From the NCBI RefSeq assembly GCF_009497655.1, contig NZ_CP023317.1, forward strand, positions 3,129,501-3,193,500: 64,000 bases of DNA, in the 5' to 3' direction. Below, piece by piece: positions 1 through 10,693 of this stretch (position 1 is the stretch's first letter; every line of letters starts with the position of its first letter). Both the position numbers and the translations under genes were made by a program. The notes under the pieces are model-generated. The model ran no database searches and was not told where the DNA came from. It was given only the letters and a program-made list of their open reading frames with translations. Origin of the DNA: Priestia megaterium (lineage in GTDB: Bacteria > Bacillota > Bacilli > Bacillales > Bacillaceae_H).

Positions 1-678
1 AGACGTTTTCCCTAAGGAACCGTCTCCTAAGTACAAGGTATCAATGCAAATCCGGTCCATCATTCCTTCTATTTTCTTAGGAAATTCAGGCGTGAAAGGA
101 AGCATTGGAGCAATGGCTACTTGCGTTAAAATTCCGCTTTCTTTTACTTTTTTTAACGCATTCATACGAAGTTTCATCCCCGGAGCATAAGGAGAAAAAA
201 TTTGTTTTACATCTTCTCGGTCTGTTTCAATAGTCATCGATACGCGAAGGTCACATACTTTTTGAAGCTGTAAAAGCAAATCAATATCTCTCGTCACAAG
301 CGGCGATCTTGTTTGAATCAGTAAAAAATCAGGCGGATGATTGATCATTGTTTCTAAAAGAGCCCGAGTGATGCCTGCTTTACGCTCAGCCGGCTGATAG
401 GGATCTGTCGCTGAAGACATAAAAATGCACACCGGCTGCTCTTTTTTTCGCAGTTTTTGTATTTCTTTTTGATAGACTTCAGCTGCGTTGAATTTCAGCT
501 CTAACCACGTTCCCCACTCCATTTCTTTAAAACGCTGAATTGGTAGTTCTCGCACGTAGCAAAATTTGCAGGAGAATGTACATCCAGCATACGGATTTAA
601 ACTATGAGTATAACCGGATGCCAAAAAGCCGGTCGCTTTTGTTAAAATACTTTTCGAAACCACGTCTTTTTGGTTCAT
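1..678 (-). CDS. Radical SAM protein, SPL-like (3' end cut by window edge)
   Basis: About 226 codons are visible; the C-terminus lies beyond position 1. The start at 678 is preceded by GAGGTGAGAAAG, a good ribosome binding site. Residues 29-33 hold the cluster motif CTFSCKFC (CX3CX2C), which binds the 4Fe-4S cluster that cleaves S-adenosylmethionine. The following text (SSATDPYQPAE, LLIQTRSPLVTRDIDLL, VSMTIETD) is typical of the COG1533 group related to spore photoproduct lyase. The substrate is unknown; most Bacillus relatives of this size are simply called radical SAM proteins, and true SplB is a separate subgroup. The family call is firm, the function is not. Confidence 0.85.
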   Translation of the reverse strand, partial: MNQKDVVSKSILTKATGFLASGYTHSLNPYAGCTFSCKFCYVRELPIQRFKEMEWGTWLELKFNAAEVYQKEIQKLRKKEQPVCIFMSSATDPYQPAERKAGITRALLETMINHPPDFLLIQTRSPLVTRDIDLLLQLQKVCDLRVSMTIETDREDVKQIFSPYAPGMKLRMNALKKVKESGILTQVAIAPMLPFTPEFPKKIEGMMDRICIDTLYLGDGSLGKTS

Positions 679-722
679 CTTTCTCACCTCTTTGTCCAAT
701 AAGTATATCAAGTTCACAAATG

Positions 723-750
723 AAAAAACTACTTCCCACGTGGAAAGTAG
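723..750 (-). terminator. Rho-independent terminator of the 39-aa gene
   Basis: Read on the minus strand, arms CTACTTTCC and GGGAAGTAG flank an ACGT loop and run into six T residues, 21 bases past the stop of the small gene at 771-890. Confidence 0.7.
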
Positions 751-770
751 CCCTTTATGTTTTCAACTCA

Positions 771-890
771 TCAACTTTGATTTTCTTTCTTTTCACTTGT
801 CGTTTCAAGTAAAGAGGTTAAATATGAATTTAACTCAAATTGGTCCTTTTCAATAAAATCAGATAATACAGGCTGCTCTTCTTTTCTCAT
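771..890 (-). CDS. Small hypothetical protein, 39 aa
   Basis: An ATG at 890 is preceded by GGGAGTGGAGAAAG, a plausible ribosome binding site, and the frame runs 39 codons to TGA before a clear terminator. The product is acidic and hydrophilic (starts MRKEEQPVLSDFIEKDQFEL, ends KKENQS) with no membrane segment or signal peptide. I do not recognise a family. The gene-like signals on both sides (binding site and dedicated terminator) are the reason to list it; the protein itself offers no functional clue. Confidence 0.5.
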   Translation of the reverse strand: MRKEEQPVLSDFIEKDQFELNSYLTSLLETTSEKKENQS

Positions 891-1124
891 CTTTCTCCAC
901 TCCCTTTGTTTTTTATGTATGTGTTTTCAATCATCAATGGATAAAAGTAATGTACTTAACTCTACCCGTATCTAAACAAAAATAATCATGGTATTTTATA
1001 CTATTTTTACATTTATGCACGTTTTATTTGTATATTTTTTACAATGTAACGTAAATTAATAGCAAGATTAGTAAACGTATAAACTTGATTAACAGCTCAC
1101 TTCATAGAAGGAGGAATGACAAAC

Positions 1125-1253
1125 ATGAATCATGAACAAAAATCCACGCTGTCTCCTGTTTCACAAGAGCAGCAAAGCCCCGATACTCAACTAACGGAAA
1201 AAGAAGAGCGTATGCCGGAGTATACGCATACTTCGCTTAATCCAGACTCATAG
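1125..1253 (+). CDS. Small hypothetical protein, 42 aa
   Basis: ATG at 1125 sits six bases after GAAGGAGGAATG, a strong ribosome binding site. The 42-residue product (starts MNHEQKSTLSPVSQEQQSPD, ends TSLNPDS) is hydrophilic, rich in Ser, Gln, Glu and Pro, and predicted to be disordered. A terminator begins three bases after the stop. It resembles the many short, unstructured proteins that Bacilli make late in growth or during sporulation, but no family is recognised and that comparison is only an impression. Confidence 0.6.
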   Translation: MNHEQKSTLSPVSQEQQSPDTQLTEKEERMPEYTHTSLNPDS

Positions 1254-1256
1254 AAC

Positions 1257-1288
1257 AAAAAGAGAAATGCCTCGGCATTTCTCTTTTT
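1257..1288 (+). terminator. Terminator after the 42-aa gene
   Basis: Perfect stem AGAGAAATGCC / GGCATTTCTCT with a 2-base loop, A5 before and T5 after, so it could act in both directions. Confidence 0.85.
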
Positions 1289-1318
1289 AATGTTTCTATA
1301 CTTTTCTGCATTAATCAT

Positions 1319-1487
1319 GACGTTGTGACAAATAAAGGTAAAGATAATGAACATGGCGAATGAATACCATTATCTATTAATGACAAAGGAGAACGAGCAT
1401 GAAGAAAAAAGTGATGGGAGCAATTTATGCTCTTTTAACGCTGTTCATTTTAAGTGCCTGCAGTACCGAAGACGTTGTGACAAATAA
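1319..1487. repeat. 17-bp direct repeat, upstream region and inside lipoprotein gene
   Basis: GACGTTGTGACAAATAA occurs at 1319-1335, upstream of the lipoprotein gene, and again at 1471-1487 within codons 25-30 of that gene. The two copies are 152 bp apart. No further copy was noticed. It may be a trace of a local duplication. Confidence 0.6.
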
Positions 1488-1923
1488 TTCAGATCCAAAA
1501 GTTTCTGTTTCTACTACAGTTAAACCGCTGACGAAAAAAGAATTTAGTGAAGTTGGAACATCAGGGTTAACAGGCCCTTCTAAAAAAGATTTTCACAAAG
1601 TACATATGACTCTTACTTTACGCGGTACGAACTACCTGTCGGATATTCAAGTTAAGCTACCTAACTATAAAGAAGCTTTTAATAACATGAAAGACGATCA
1701 GCAAACAAGATATTGGTTTGGCAGCGGTGCAGATGAAGAGCAAGAAAACAAAAACATCTATACAAGGGAATTTGTCCTTTATACGAAAGGCTTAACCGAT
1801 AAGCAAATCAAAGATATTTTAGCAGCAGCTAAGGTAAAGACGTCCTGGGTGGTAAAGGATACAAAAGCGAAGGATCAATCCGAATTTGCTGCTGGTAAAA
1901 ACATAAAATTTGAAGCAAAATGA
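1399..1923 (+). CDS. Putative lipoprotein, 174 aa
   Basis: The N-terminus has charged MKKK, a hydrophobic stretch and the lipobox LSAC at residues 18-21, so the mature protein should be lipid-anchored through Cys21 on the outer face of the membrane. The rest is soluble, alpha/beta-looking and Lys-rich, with no recognised domain. The ribosome binding site AAAGGAG lies 7 bases before ATG. It stands alone, with its own terminator at 1941-1972. Function unknown. Confidence 0.8.
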   Translation: MKKKVMGAIYALLTLFILSACSTEDVVTNNSDPKVSVSTTVKPLTKKEFSEVGTSGLTGPSKKDFHKVHMTLTLRGTNYLSDIQVKLPNYKEAFNNMKDDQQTRYWFGSGADEEQENKNIYTREFVLYTKGLTDKQIKDILAAAKVKTSWVVKDTKAKDQSEFAAGKNIKFEAK

Positions 1924-1940
1924 GACATGCACCAATTAGC

Positions 1941-1972
1941 AAAAGCCCTCTTTATGAAAAGAGGGCTTTCTC
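1941..1972 (+). terminator. Terminator of the lipoprotein gene
   Basis: AAAGCCCTCTT / AAGAGGGCTTT stem followed by CTCTTATT, 18 bases after the stop codon. Confidence 0.8.
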
Positions 1973-2064
1973 TTATTATATGAAGAAGAATTACCTTGTC
2001 ACCTGCAGCTAACGGTTTGGATTTGAGGCCAGACTTTCAAAGCGCAGCATATCTTCTAAGCTAT

Positions 2065-2505
2065 CTACCCGTTATAAACGCTAGCGCATGTTCCAGGCTT
2101 TGGCTCATAGTAGCAATGATTTTTGTATTGACCAGAAGCGGGTTGACCGTACCATGTTGGAGGGCATGGAGCGGATGGATTAAAGTACCACAGTGCATAT
2201 TTCCCCGGGTGTTCTCTCCAATAATCCAAATTCTTTTTGGCTAACCTTTTTTCAACACCTCTTGCTCGTTGATAAAATACATTTCCTTTTTGAACAGCCT
2301 CGAACGAATAGTTGCCTCCCTGCACCTGATAAATAACTTGCGGAACAGATCTTAAATTCTTGAAATCTAAACAGTTTGCTTTAAGGCGATTTACAATGAC
2401 ATTTCCAACATACAGCATGCCTTGTTTTCCTTCGCCTTCAGCTTCTGCTCTCATCATCCTTGCCATTAAAGCAACGTCTGAATCTCGATAATTTACTCTT
2501 GGCAT
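2065..2505 (-). CDS. cwlJ: Spore cortex-lytic cell wall hydrolase CwlJ
   Basis: 146 residues, close to the 142 of B. subtilis CwlJ. The Hydrolase_2 (SleB/CwlJ) fold is clear: LMARMMRAEAEGEGKQGMLY with the catalytic Glu, VGNVIVNRLKANCLDFKNLR, FEAVQKG, and the aromatic C-terminal part ALWYFNPSAPCPP. There is no signal peptide, as expected for CwlJ, which is deposited in the coat from the mother cell and degrades cortex peptidoglycan at germination, often triggered by Ca-dipicolinate. In many Bacilli cwlJ is followed by gerQ; that partner is not here. Upstream, CATAGTAT (2523-2530, minus) preceded 16 bases earlier by ATC is compatible with a SigE promoter. Confidence 0.93.
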   Translation of the reverse strand: MPRVNYRDSDVALMARMMRAEAEGEGKQGMLYVGNVIVNRLKANCLDFKNLRSVPQVIYQVQGGNYSFEAVQKGNVFYQRARGVEKRLAKKNLDYWREHPGKYALWYFNPSAPCPPTWYGQPASGQYKNHCYYEPKPGTCASVYNG

Positions 2506-2594
2506 TTTTTCACCCCAAAAATATACTATGAAAAAAAGCCGGTCTTGATGTCACTGTCCCTAAAATAACAGTAATTGAATGCTCCGCAAAAGGC

Positions 2595-3113
2595 TTATCC
2601 TCTTTTGTAATACAGCTGAGCAATTTGTCCGTACTGCTTCATATTAGTGAGCTTGAAGTTCATTTCTGGAATTCCTGGCTTAAACAATGGAATACCAGCT
2701 CCAAGCAAAACGGGAATAACCGATATAATAAATTCATCCACCCTGTTTGCTTTTAAGAAATCAGCGAGAATATCAGCACCTCCCACCAGCCATATTTTTT
2801 TCGTATCTTGATTGAGATTGTTGAGAAATGACGCCACGCTTTCGTTTATAAACTCAACATACTGATCTTTTCCTTGAGCTGAGCGGCTAAACACGTAGCA
2901 CTTTTTATCGAGATACGGAAACTCGGGTGTGAGCTTCAGCACGTGATCGTACGTAGCCTTTCCCATAACGACCGCATCACACGTTTGATAAAACGCTTCG
3001 TAGCCGTTGTCCCCCTCTCCTTCTACGCTTTCTAGCCAGTCAATCTCTCCGTTTTCTCTTGCGATATACCCGTCTAAGCTTGCGGCAATATATACGACGA
3101 TTTTTTTCTTCAT
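2595..3113 (-). CDS. Dihydrofolate reductase family protein (RibD C-terminal-like)
   Basis: 172 residues from the ATG at 3113, chosen because AAAGGAG lies 8 bases upstream; an in-frame TTG at 3131 lacks a binding site. The sequence shows the RibD_C/DHFR-like NADPH fold: VVYIAASLDGYIARENGEID at the start, VVMGKATYDHV, KIWLVGGADILADFL (the nucleotide-binding GGA) and the C-terminal PVLLGAGIPLF. Such proteins (YyaP/YwjB type) are stand-alone reductases of unknown substrate. It is divergent from the WYL regulator 3204-4139 across a 90-bp gap, so that regulator may control it. Confidence 0.85.
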   Translation of the reverse strand: MKKKIVVYIAASLDGYIARENGEIDWLESVEGEGDNGYEAFYQTCDAVVMGKATYDHVLKLTPEFPYLDKKCYVFSRSAQGKDQYVEFINESVASFLNNLNQDTKKIWLVGGADILADFLKANRVDEFIISVIPVLLGAGIPLFKPGIPEMNFKLTNMKQYGQIAQLYYKRG

Positions 3114-3203
3114 TCCCTTTTCTCCTTTCAACTTTACTGTTTCTGTATGATATCATCTTAATACGACACTTTTTGTCATATTAAAAGAAAAAGGTGAAAA
3201 TAA

Positions 3204-4139
3204 ATGGCTAAGTCTAGACGGCTTGTTGATATGCTTATGTTTATTAATACAAAAAGAACGTTTACGGCAAAAGAACTAGCGGAGGAATTTGGCCTTTCTG
3301 TACGGACCGTTCAGCGCTATTTGCTGGACTTAAGTGAATTAGGACTGCCTCTTTACAGTGAAAAAGGACGGAGCGGTGGTTACAGAGTGTTAAAAAACCG
3401 TATTCTCCCTCCTATCTTGTTTACGGAAGAAGAAGCTATTTCGATCTTTTTTGCTTATCAAGCTCTGCAGTATTATCATGACCTTCCGTTTGATGCAGAA
3501 ATTCATGCGGCTCTTCAAAAATTTTATGTGTACCTGTCTGAAGAAACGAAGAAAAAAGTAGATAAAATAAGTGCTCATATTGCGTTTTGGAATCCTAAAA
3601 GAAACTTAGACACTCCTTATTTAAAAGAGCTGCTAGAAGCAAGCCTTACAGGAAAATATATTGAATTTCTTTATGATTCAAAGACGGGTCAAACAAGAAA
3701 AGAAGTCAAACCCCTTGGCATTTATGCTCATAACGGCTTGTGGTACTGCCCCGCTTATTCCTGCGATAAGCAAAAAGTATTATTGTTTCGAGCAGATCGT
3801 ATTCACTCGTTAAAAGTTTTAGAAAAAGACGAAAAGATGTCTCTTACGTTAAAAGAATGGCTTGAAACAGAACCGGTAAACTCACAGCCGATTTCGTTAA
3901 AAGTAACCTTGACGCACGAAGGCGTTCGTCAGTGTAAAGGCGTTCCGTGGCTTGAAAATCACGTGAAGGTAACGGAAGACGGGTGCGGCTATATCGGTAC
4001 GATAACTGATGGAAATGAATTAAACTACATGGCTTCTTTTTTCTATACCTTAGGTGCTCATGCTTTAATTGAAGAACCTAAGGAGCTAATTGAAAAAATT
4101 TGCTGTCACGCAGAAGAAACGCTAAGGCGCTATAAATGA
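3204..4139 (+). CDS. YafY-type transcriptional regulator (HTH_11 + WYL)
   Basis: 311 residues. The N-terminal 60 residues form a winged helix-turn-helix (FTAKELAEEFGLSVRTVQRY, then LPLYSEKGRSGGYRV). Residues about 140-225 form a WYL domain (KYIEFLYDSKTGQTRKEVKP, GIYAHNGLWYCPAYS, RADRIHSLKVL), a ligand-sensing module, followed by the usual C-terminal extension. The ribosome binding site is AAAAGGTGAAAATAA. Divergence from the DHFR-like gene suggests that gene as a target. The ligand cannot be read from sequence. Confidence 0.88.
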   Translation: MAKSRRLVDMLMFINTKRTFTAKELAEEFGLSVRTVQRYLLDLSELGLPLYSEKGRSGGYRVLKNRILPPILFTEEEAISIFFAYQALQYYHDLPFDAEIHAALQKFYVYLSEETKKKVDKISAHIAFWNPKRNLDTPYLKELLEASLTGKYIEFLYDSKTGQTRKEVKPLGIYAHNGLWYCPAYSCDKQKVLLFRADRIHSLKVLEKDEKMSLTLKEWLETEPVNSQPISLKVTLTHEGVRQCKGVPWLENHVKVTEDGCGYIGTITDGNELNYMASFFYTLGAHALIEEPKELIEKICCHAEETLRRYK

Positions 4140-4170
4140 GGTGGGTTTAGTCATGTCTCAATCTGGCTAT

Positions 4171-4208
4171 AAAAAATAACCTCCGCTATTTAGCGGAGGT
4201 TATTTTTT
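4171..4208. terminator. Shared bidirectional terminator (WYL regulator / CYP102A1)
   Basis: AATAACCTCCGCTA / TAGCGGAGGTTATT perfect stem with A6 before and T6 after, between the convergent stops at 4139 and 4211. Confidence 0.92.
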
Positions 4209-4210
4209 AT

Positions 4211-7372
<3,162 letters not shown>

Positions 7373-7386
7373 TCACTTGTTAAGTT

Positions 7387-7965
7387 TCATGATTGTCTGC
7401 TAAGTGCTGCCCACAGACTCTCTTCTACGCCGGCAAGAAGTTCATCAGTTAAAGATAAATAGTCATTTTCAATCATTTCATATACTTCCATAAAGCTTCC
7501 AAATAAAATAGCAATGAGCGCATTTTCAGGAAGGTTTCTAATAATGCCTTGCTTTTGTCCTTCTCTGAAGAACGTGCAAACAAATTCCACCAGCTTTTGA
7601 TAGGCTAAGCGACTCTCTTCTGTTAAAAAAGCTCCTTGACTATGAGTTTTAATAAAGCCAAGCGCACGAGGATGATTTTTAGTGAATGTCACCATACCTT
7701 CAAAGATATGATGAAATCCATCTCGATATCCTTCTCTTTCGTTAGCCAGGCCGCTTTCAATACACTGTAAAAACTCGTTTACATGCTGCTGAAACAGTTC
7801 GTTTACAAGGCTTTCTTTATTTTTAAAGTAGCGATAAATTGTTCCTGCTCCTACTTTGGCATTTTCTGCAATCATTGGCATCGTGGTTGCATCAAATCCT
7901 CTTTCTGCAAACAGCAGAAGCGAAGCAGAAAAAATCGCTTTTTGTTTTGTTGGAGTAGATTCCAC
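7387..7965 (-). CDS. bm3R1: TetR-family repressor Bm3R1
   Basis: 192 residues from GTG at 7965, matching the known Bm3R1 length; GAGGTGATAAA lies just upstream, and an in-frame TTG at 7983 has no such site. The N-terminal TetR helix-turn-helix reads [20 protein letters not shown] followed by [16 protein letters not shown]. The C-terminal helices bind ligand. It represses its own operon, including CYP102A1, and is released by fatty acids and by peroxisome proliferators or barbiturates according to published work. The perfect 20-bp palindrome at 7987-8006 lies between its promoter and start codon, fitting autoregulation. Confidence 0.97.
   Translation of the reverse strand: MESTPTKQKAIFSASLLLFAERGFDATTMPMIAENAKVGAGTIYRYFKNKESLVNELFQQHVNEFLQCIESGLANEREGYRDGFHHIFEGMVTFTKNHPRALGFIKTHSQGAFLTEESRLAYQKLVEFVCTFFREGQKQGIIRNLPENALIAILFGSFMEVYEMIENDYLSLTDELLAGVEESLWAALSRQS
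7587..7601 (-). promoter_or_regulatory. Barbie-box-like sequence upstream of CYP102A1
   Basis: On the minus strand ATCAAAAGCTGGTGG, inside the bm3R1 coding region and ending 227 bp before the P450 start. It matches the 'Barbie box' core described for barbiturate-inducible B. megaterium P450 genes. Its role has been disputed in favour of Bm3R1 release, so it is listed as a sequence match only. Confidence 0.6.
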
Positions 7966-7986
7966 TTTATCACCTCTTTCCAAAAA

Positions 7987-8006
7987 CGGAATGAACGTTC
8001 ATTCCG
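7987..8006. promoter_or_regulatory. Bm3R1 operator, 20-bp perfect palindrome
   Basis: CGGAATGAACGTTCATTCCG is perfectly self-complementary and lies 22 bp before the bm3R1 start, just downstream of the predicted transcription start. It corresponds to the known Bm3R1 operator. Confidence 0.95.
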
Positions 8007-8017
8007 TTACAATTACA

Positions 8018-8046
8018 AGTATAAAAAACTGCTTCTTAATAGTAAA
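8018..8046 (-). promoter_or_regulatory. Predicted SigA promoter of bm3R1-cyp102A1
   Basis: Minus strand TTTACT (8041-8046), 17-bp spacer, TATACT (8018-8023). The start would fall near 8011, directly before the operator, so bound Bm3R1 would block RNA polymerase. Confidence 0.6.
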
Positions 8047-8268
8047 AAGATAACTAGACAAGTGGAAAGAAAAGGTTCTTTCACTCTAATTTTATACCAT
8101 TTAAAGGTAAATAATGGAGTCTTTCAGAATATTTTATGCTTACAGAAAATTAGTCCACTTATCCCCTTGATTAACATAATTTAACACAATCTATTAAAGG
8201 AAGAAGTTTAAAGGAAAAGTAAGGTGGAAATAGAAAAGAGTTACACAAGGCGTAAAGGAGGATTAAAA

Positions 8269-8637
8269 ATGAACCAAGCAAGAGTGATAGAATACGAAGA
8301 AATGCTTCGCTCAGCCATGCTTTCTAATAACGTAGAGTTATTAGAAGAATTACTTTCAGATGAGCTTATTTTTGTGAATCACTTTGGGCAATGGTTGTCA
8401 AAAGAGCAAGATATAAATGCTCATCGTTCAAAAAGTCTTGATATAGCGGGCATCGAAGTGTTGGAACAAGAAATTAAACTGTTTCAAGAACTTGCCGTTA
8501 CCGTTACAAAAGTAGCGTTAAATGGGTCGCTGGTAACCGGTGAAGCTGTTGGAGGAGAATACAGCTATACGCGAATTTGGAAAGATGTTGGAGGGAAATT
8601 AAAGGTTGTTTCTTGTCACTGCAGTTCTAGCGCATAA
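8269..8637 (+). CDS. NTF2-like (SnoaL/DUF4440) protein, 122 aa
   Basis: ATG at 8269 follows AAAGGAGG by 7 bases; the in-frame upstream TTG/ATG codons lack a binding site. The pattern RVIEYEEMLRSAMLSNNVEL, ELLSDELIFVNHFGQWLSKE, then alternating beta strands ending YTRIWKDVGGKLKVVSCHCS is that of the cone-shaped NTF2-like fold used by small enzymes and binding proteins. The strand order and length agree with the DUF4440 subgroup. The ligand or substrate is unknown. It is divergent from bm3R1 across about 300 bp and ends at a strong terminator, so it is transcribed alone. Confidence 0.8.
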   Translation: MNQARVIEYEEMLRSAMLSNNVELLEELLSDELIFVNHFGQWLSKEQDINAHRSKSLDIAGIEVLEQEIKLFQELAVTVTKVALNGSLVTGEAVGGEYSYTRIWKDVGGKLKVVSCHCSSSA

Positions 8638-8653
8638 TCAACGCTGCCATAAT

Positions 8654-8701
8654 AAAAAACATCCCTTCTTTCATTTGCATTCGCAAAGAGGGATGTTTTT
8701 T
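8654..8701. terminator. Terminator between NTF2-like gene and cotJC
   Basis: AAAAAACATCCCT and AGGGATGTTTTTT arms enclose an inner TTTGC / GCAAA hairpin; T runs on both strands allow use by both convergent genes. Confidence 0.85.
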
Positions 8702-8706
8702 GCTAG

Positions 8707-9276
8707 TTAAAAGATTTTCTTCCTGTCTCTGTCATCTTTTAAAATCTCCACGGCCTCACGGAAACGCTGTGAATGAACAATCTCTCTTTCTCGTAAAAAT
8801 CGTAAGCTGTCGTTTAAATCAGGATCATCTGATATATCAATTAACCATTGATATGTAGCTCTTGCTTTTTCTTCTGCCGCTATGTCTTCATAAAGATCTG
8901 CAATCGGATCTCCTTTTGCCTGTATATACGTAGCGGTAAACGGAACGCCAGCAGCATTATTGTAATAAAGTGCACTATCATGGTTTACATAGTGTTCTGT
9001 CAATCCAGCTGCCTTCAGCTGCTCCGGCGTTGCATCTTTTGTTAGCTTATAAATCATCGTCGCAATCATTTCAAGATGAGCAAACTCTTCTGTCCCGATA
9101 TCGTTTAGCAGTCCAACAACTTTATCGGGAATGGTATAGCGCTGATTTAAATAACGCAGTGCTGCTGCAAGCTCTCCGTCCGCTCCCCCGTACTGTTCCA
9201 TTAAATATTTGGCCAGCGTTGGATTACATGTACTTACTTTCACTGGATACTGCAATTTCTTTTCATACACCCACAT
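8707..9276 (-). CDS. cotJC: Spore coat protein CotJC, manganese-catalase-like
   Basis: 189 residues, the usual length. It is a four-helix ferritin-like protein related to Mn catalase: the metal ligands lie in GADGELAAALRYLNQRY, GTEEFAHLEMIATMIYKL, and in LYEDIAAEEKARATYQWLI with the later EREIVHSQRF. CotJC is made in the mother cell, needs CotJA to enter the coat, and may detoxify peroxide. It is the last gene of the cotJABC operon; cotJB ends 21 bp upstream. Confidence 0.95.
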   Translation of the reverse strand: MWVYEKKLQYPVKVSTCNPTLAKYLMEQYGGADGELAAALRYLNQRYTIPDKVVGLLNDIGTEEFAHLEMIATMIYKLTKDATPEQLKAAGLTEHYVNHDSALYYNNAAGVPFTATYIQAKGDPIADLYEDIAAEEKARATYQWLIDISDDPDLNDSLRFLREREIVHSQRFREAVEILKDDRDRKKIF

Positions 9277-9297
9277 ATAGTTCCCGCCTTTATCTTC

Positions 9298-9558
9298 TTA
9301 TATTTGCCATGGCCAAGGGCTTGTTCCCCAGCTCCACTTCCCGTCGGTATAGCTGTTTCCATACTGCTGGAGCGGCCCGTACTTTGTTTCAAAGTTTCTT
9401 TTTAACTGCATAGCCTGCTGCGCGTATTCGTTAAACTGCTGCATAGCCTGCTGGTCATTTGGATGGGTATCTAAATACAGCGTTAATTCTACAAGTGCAA
9501 AATCAATCGCCTGTATTTCTTCTAAATCCTGATAGTACTCCGGAGGTAGTTTTTTCAT
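9298..9558 (-). CDS. cotJB: Spore coat protein CotJB
   Basis: 86 residues, helical, with the family features MKKLPPEYYQDLEEIQAIDF at the start, the LYLDTHPNDQQAMQQFNEY segment and a Trp/Pro-rich end (WSWGTSPWPWQI). It is a small coat component encoded between cotJA and cotJC. Its ATG overlaps the cotJA stop by four bases (ATGA at 9555-9558), so the two are translationally coupled. The precise role in the coat is not known. Confidence 0.93.
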   Translation of the reverse strand: MKKLPPEYYQDLEEIQAIDFALVELTLYLDTHPNDQQAMQQFNEYAQQAMQLKRNFETKYGPLQQYGNSYTDGKWSWGTSPWPWQI

Positions 9559-9803
9559 TCTTCATCCCTCTTCTTATCTTTGTATGGATTTTCATAGTAG
9601 TCCCAAAAAGCCGGCCACAGCGTTCCTTTTTTTAGCGCTTCTTTCGGTGAAAACTGCTGCAGATTCGCGGGCTGAAATCCCATGTATAACTGAGGCGGCG
9701 TAGAATAATATTTAACTCCTATCGGCCGGCACGGATCATAGATACTGTGGAAAGGTTGATAGGTCTTAACCGGTGTAAACATCTTTTTTGGATTGTTATC
9801 CAT
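9555..9803 (-). CDS. cotJA: Spore coat associated protein CotJA
   Basis: 82 residues, first gene of cotJABC. It is rich in Pro, Tyr and Lys (FTPVKTYQPFHSIYDPCRPI, then YYSTPPQLYMGFQPANLQQF), matching the coat-associated CotJA family. In B. subtilis CotJA is needed for CotJC to assemble into the coat. The ribosome binding site GAGGAGGAC precedes ATG at 9803. The operon is SigE-dependent in B. subtilis; I could not identify a convincing SigE promoter in the 200 bp upstream. Confidence 0.93.
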   Translation of the reverse strand: MDNNPKKMFTPVKTYQPFHSIYDPCRPIGVKYYSTPPQLYMGFQPANLQQFSPKEALKKGTLWPAFWDYYENPYKDKKRDEE

Positions 9804-10006
9804 GAAAAGTCCTCCTCTAAAAACACACTCTGTTTTATCCTATTCAGTTTTTATCGTGTTCATGAAGGAATTCATTCCCGACTTAAGAACCAAACTTTTC
9901 TTCATAAAAAAGACCTATGTAAAAAACGCTATAGTTGCCCAATCCCTTTAGGCAGCTTTCTCATACTTTATAAAATAGTGATTAAGAAAATAGAGGTGCT
10001 TAAAAA

Positions 10007-10369
10007 ATGGACATTAATTACATGGATTTTTATTTTTACCCAGCACGATTTCCTGGACCTCAACTCCCGCCCGGTCCACCTAGACCACCAGGCGGTTTAC
10101 CTACACCTGACCCGCAGCAAGCTCCAACTTCCCCTCCGCCGGCATTTATTCCAGCTCAGCAAACGGCAACTCCATTTGCTGTTGACCCAGGAGCCATTTC
10201 TCTTTGTCTATTCCGCAATACGTTCATATGGCTTAGAAACGGCTCTAGCTTCTGGTATTTCCCTATTTTTGTAGGACCGCGATCGGTTGCAGGATTTAGA
10301 TGGAACGGACGTTTTTGGACCATTTTCGGTGTCGATACACGACAAATTGTTTCGTTTACGTGTTTTTAA
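10007..10369 (+). CDS. Proline-rich hypothetical protein, probably spore-associated
   Basis: 120 residues. Residues 13-60 are almost half proline, with Gln, Ala and Thr (LPPGPPRPPGGLPTPDPQQA and onward), while residues 62-120 form a compact aromatic domain (SLCLFRNTFIWLRNGSSFWY, FVGPRSVAGFRWNGR, FWTIFGVDTRQIVSF). The second part is a recurring domain of Bacillus spore proteins as far as I recall, but I cannot name the family. The ribosome binding site is AGAGGTG. CATACTTTA at 9963-9971 resembles the -10 of mother-cell sigma factors, and cotJABC is divergent next door; both hint at sporulation. Confidence 0.65.
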   Translation: MDINYMDFYFYPARFPGPQLPPGPPRPPGGLPTPDPQQAPTSPPPAFIPAQQTATPFAVDPGAISLCLFRNTFIWLRNGSSFWYFPIFVGPRSVAGFRWNGRFWTIFGVDTRQIVSFTCF

Positions 10370-10463
10370 ACGTTAAGAAAAGAGATTGAGACATAGCTAA
10401 ATCAATACAATTAAAGACGATAAAATTGAATACATGAACTAGTATCGGTGGCTTGTTACACTG

Positions 10464-10593
10464 CTGTTGATTTCCGTGCATGGCTTCGCTTTCCGCGGGC
10501 GGCCGGTGAGCCTCCTCGTCGCTTGCGCTTCTGCGGGGTCTCACCTGTTCCGCTTTTCCCGCAGGAGTCTTCGCCTTGCCCTCCAATCAACAG
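10464..10593. repeat. GC-rich dispersed element with 9-bp inverted ends
   Basis: It begins CTGTTGATT and ends AATCAACAG (perfect inverted ends) and is far richer in GC than its flanks. Internal blocks such as GCTTTCCGCGGGCGG and GAGCCTCCTCGTCGCTTGCG, and GGGGTCTCACCTG, are ones I recall from a repeated, non-coding element common in Bacillaceae. Function unknown. An open frame through it (10356-10586, minus) is judged fortuitous. Confidence 0.65.
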
Positions 10594-10641
10594 CTAGAAA
10601 TAACTGAATAAATATATGAAGGCTATGTTCACCATACTAAT

Positions 10642-10693
10642 AAAAAAATCCGAACGAGTTTGATTCTCCATCAAGAATCAAACTCATTCGGAT
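10642..10693 (-). terminator. Terminator after the LysE-family gene
   Basis: A 20-bp stem (ATCCGAATGAGTTTGATTCT and its near complement, one mismatch) followed on the minus strand by seven T residues. Confidence 0.85.

Noticed and set aside
4153-4179. Eight-codon frame MSQSGYKK after GAGGTGGG
   Set aside because: It has a fair binding site but is too short to support, and runs into the terminator; not listed as a gene.
7965-7983. Longer bm3R1 start (TTG at 7983)
   Set aside because: The ribosome binding site GAGGTGATAAA lies inside that extension, and the known protein starts at the GTG.
10356-10586. 76-codon minus-strand frame
   Set aside because: It lies in the GC-rich dispersed repeat and has no ribosome binding site; such frames arise from the repeat itself.
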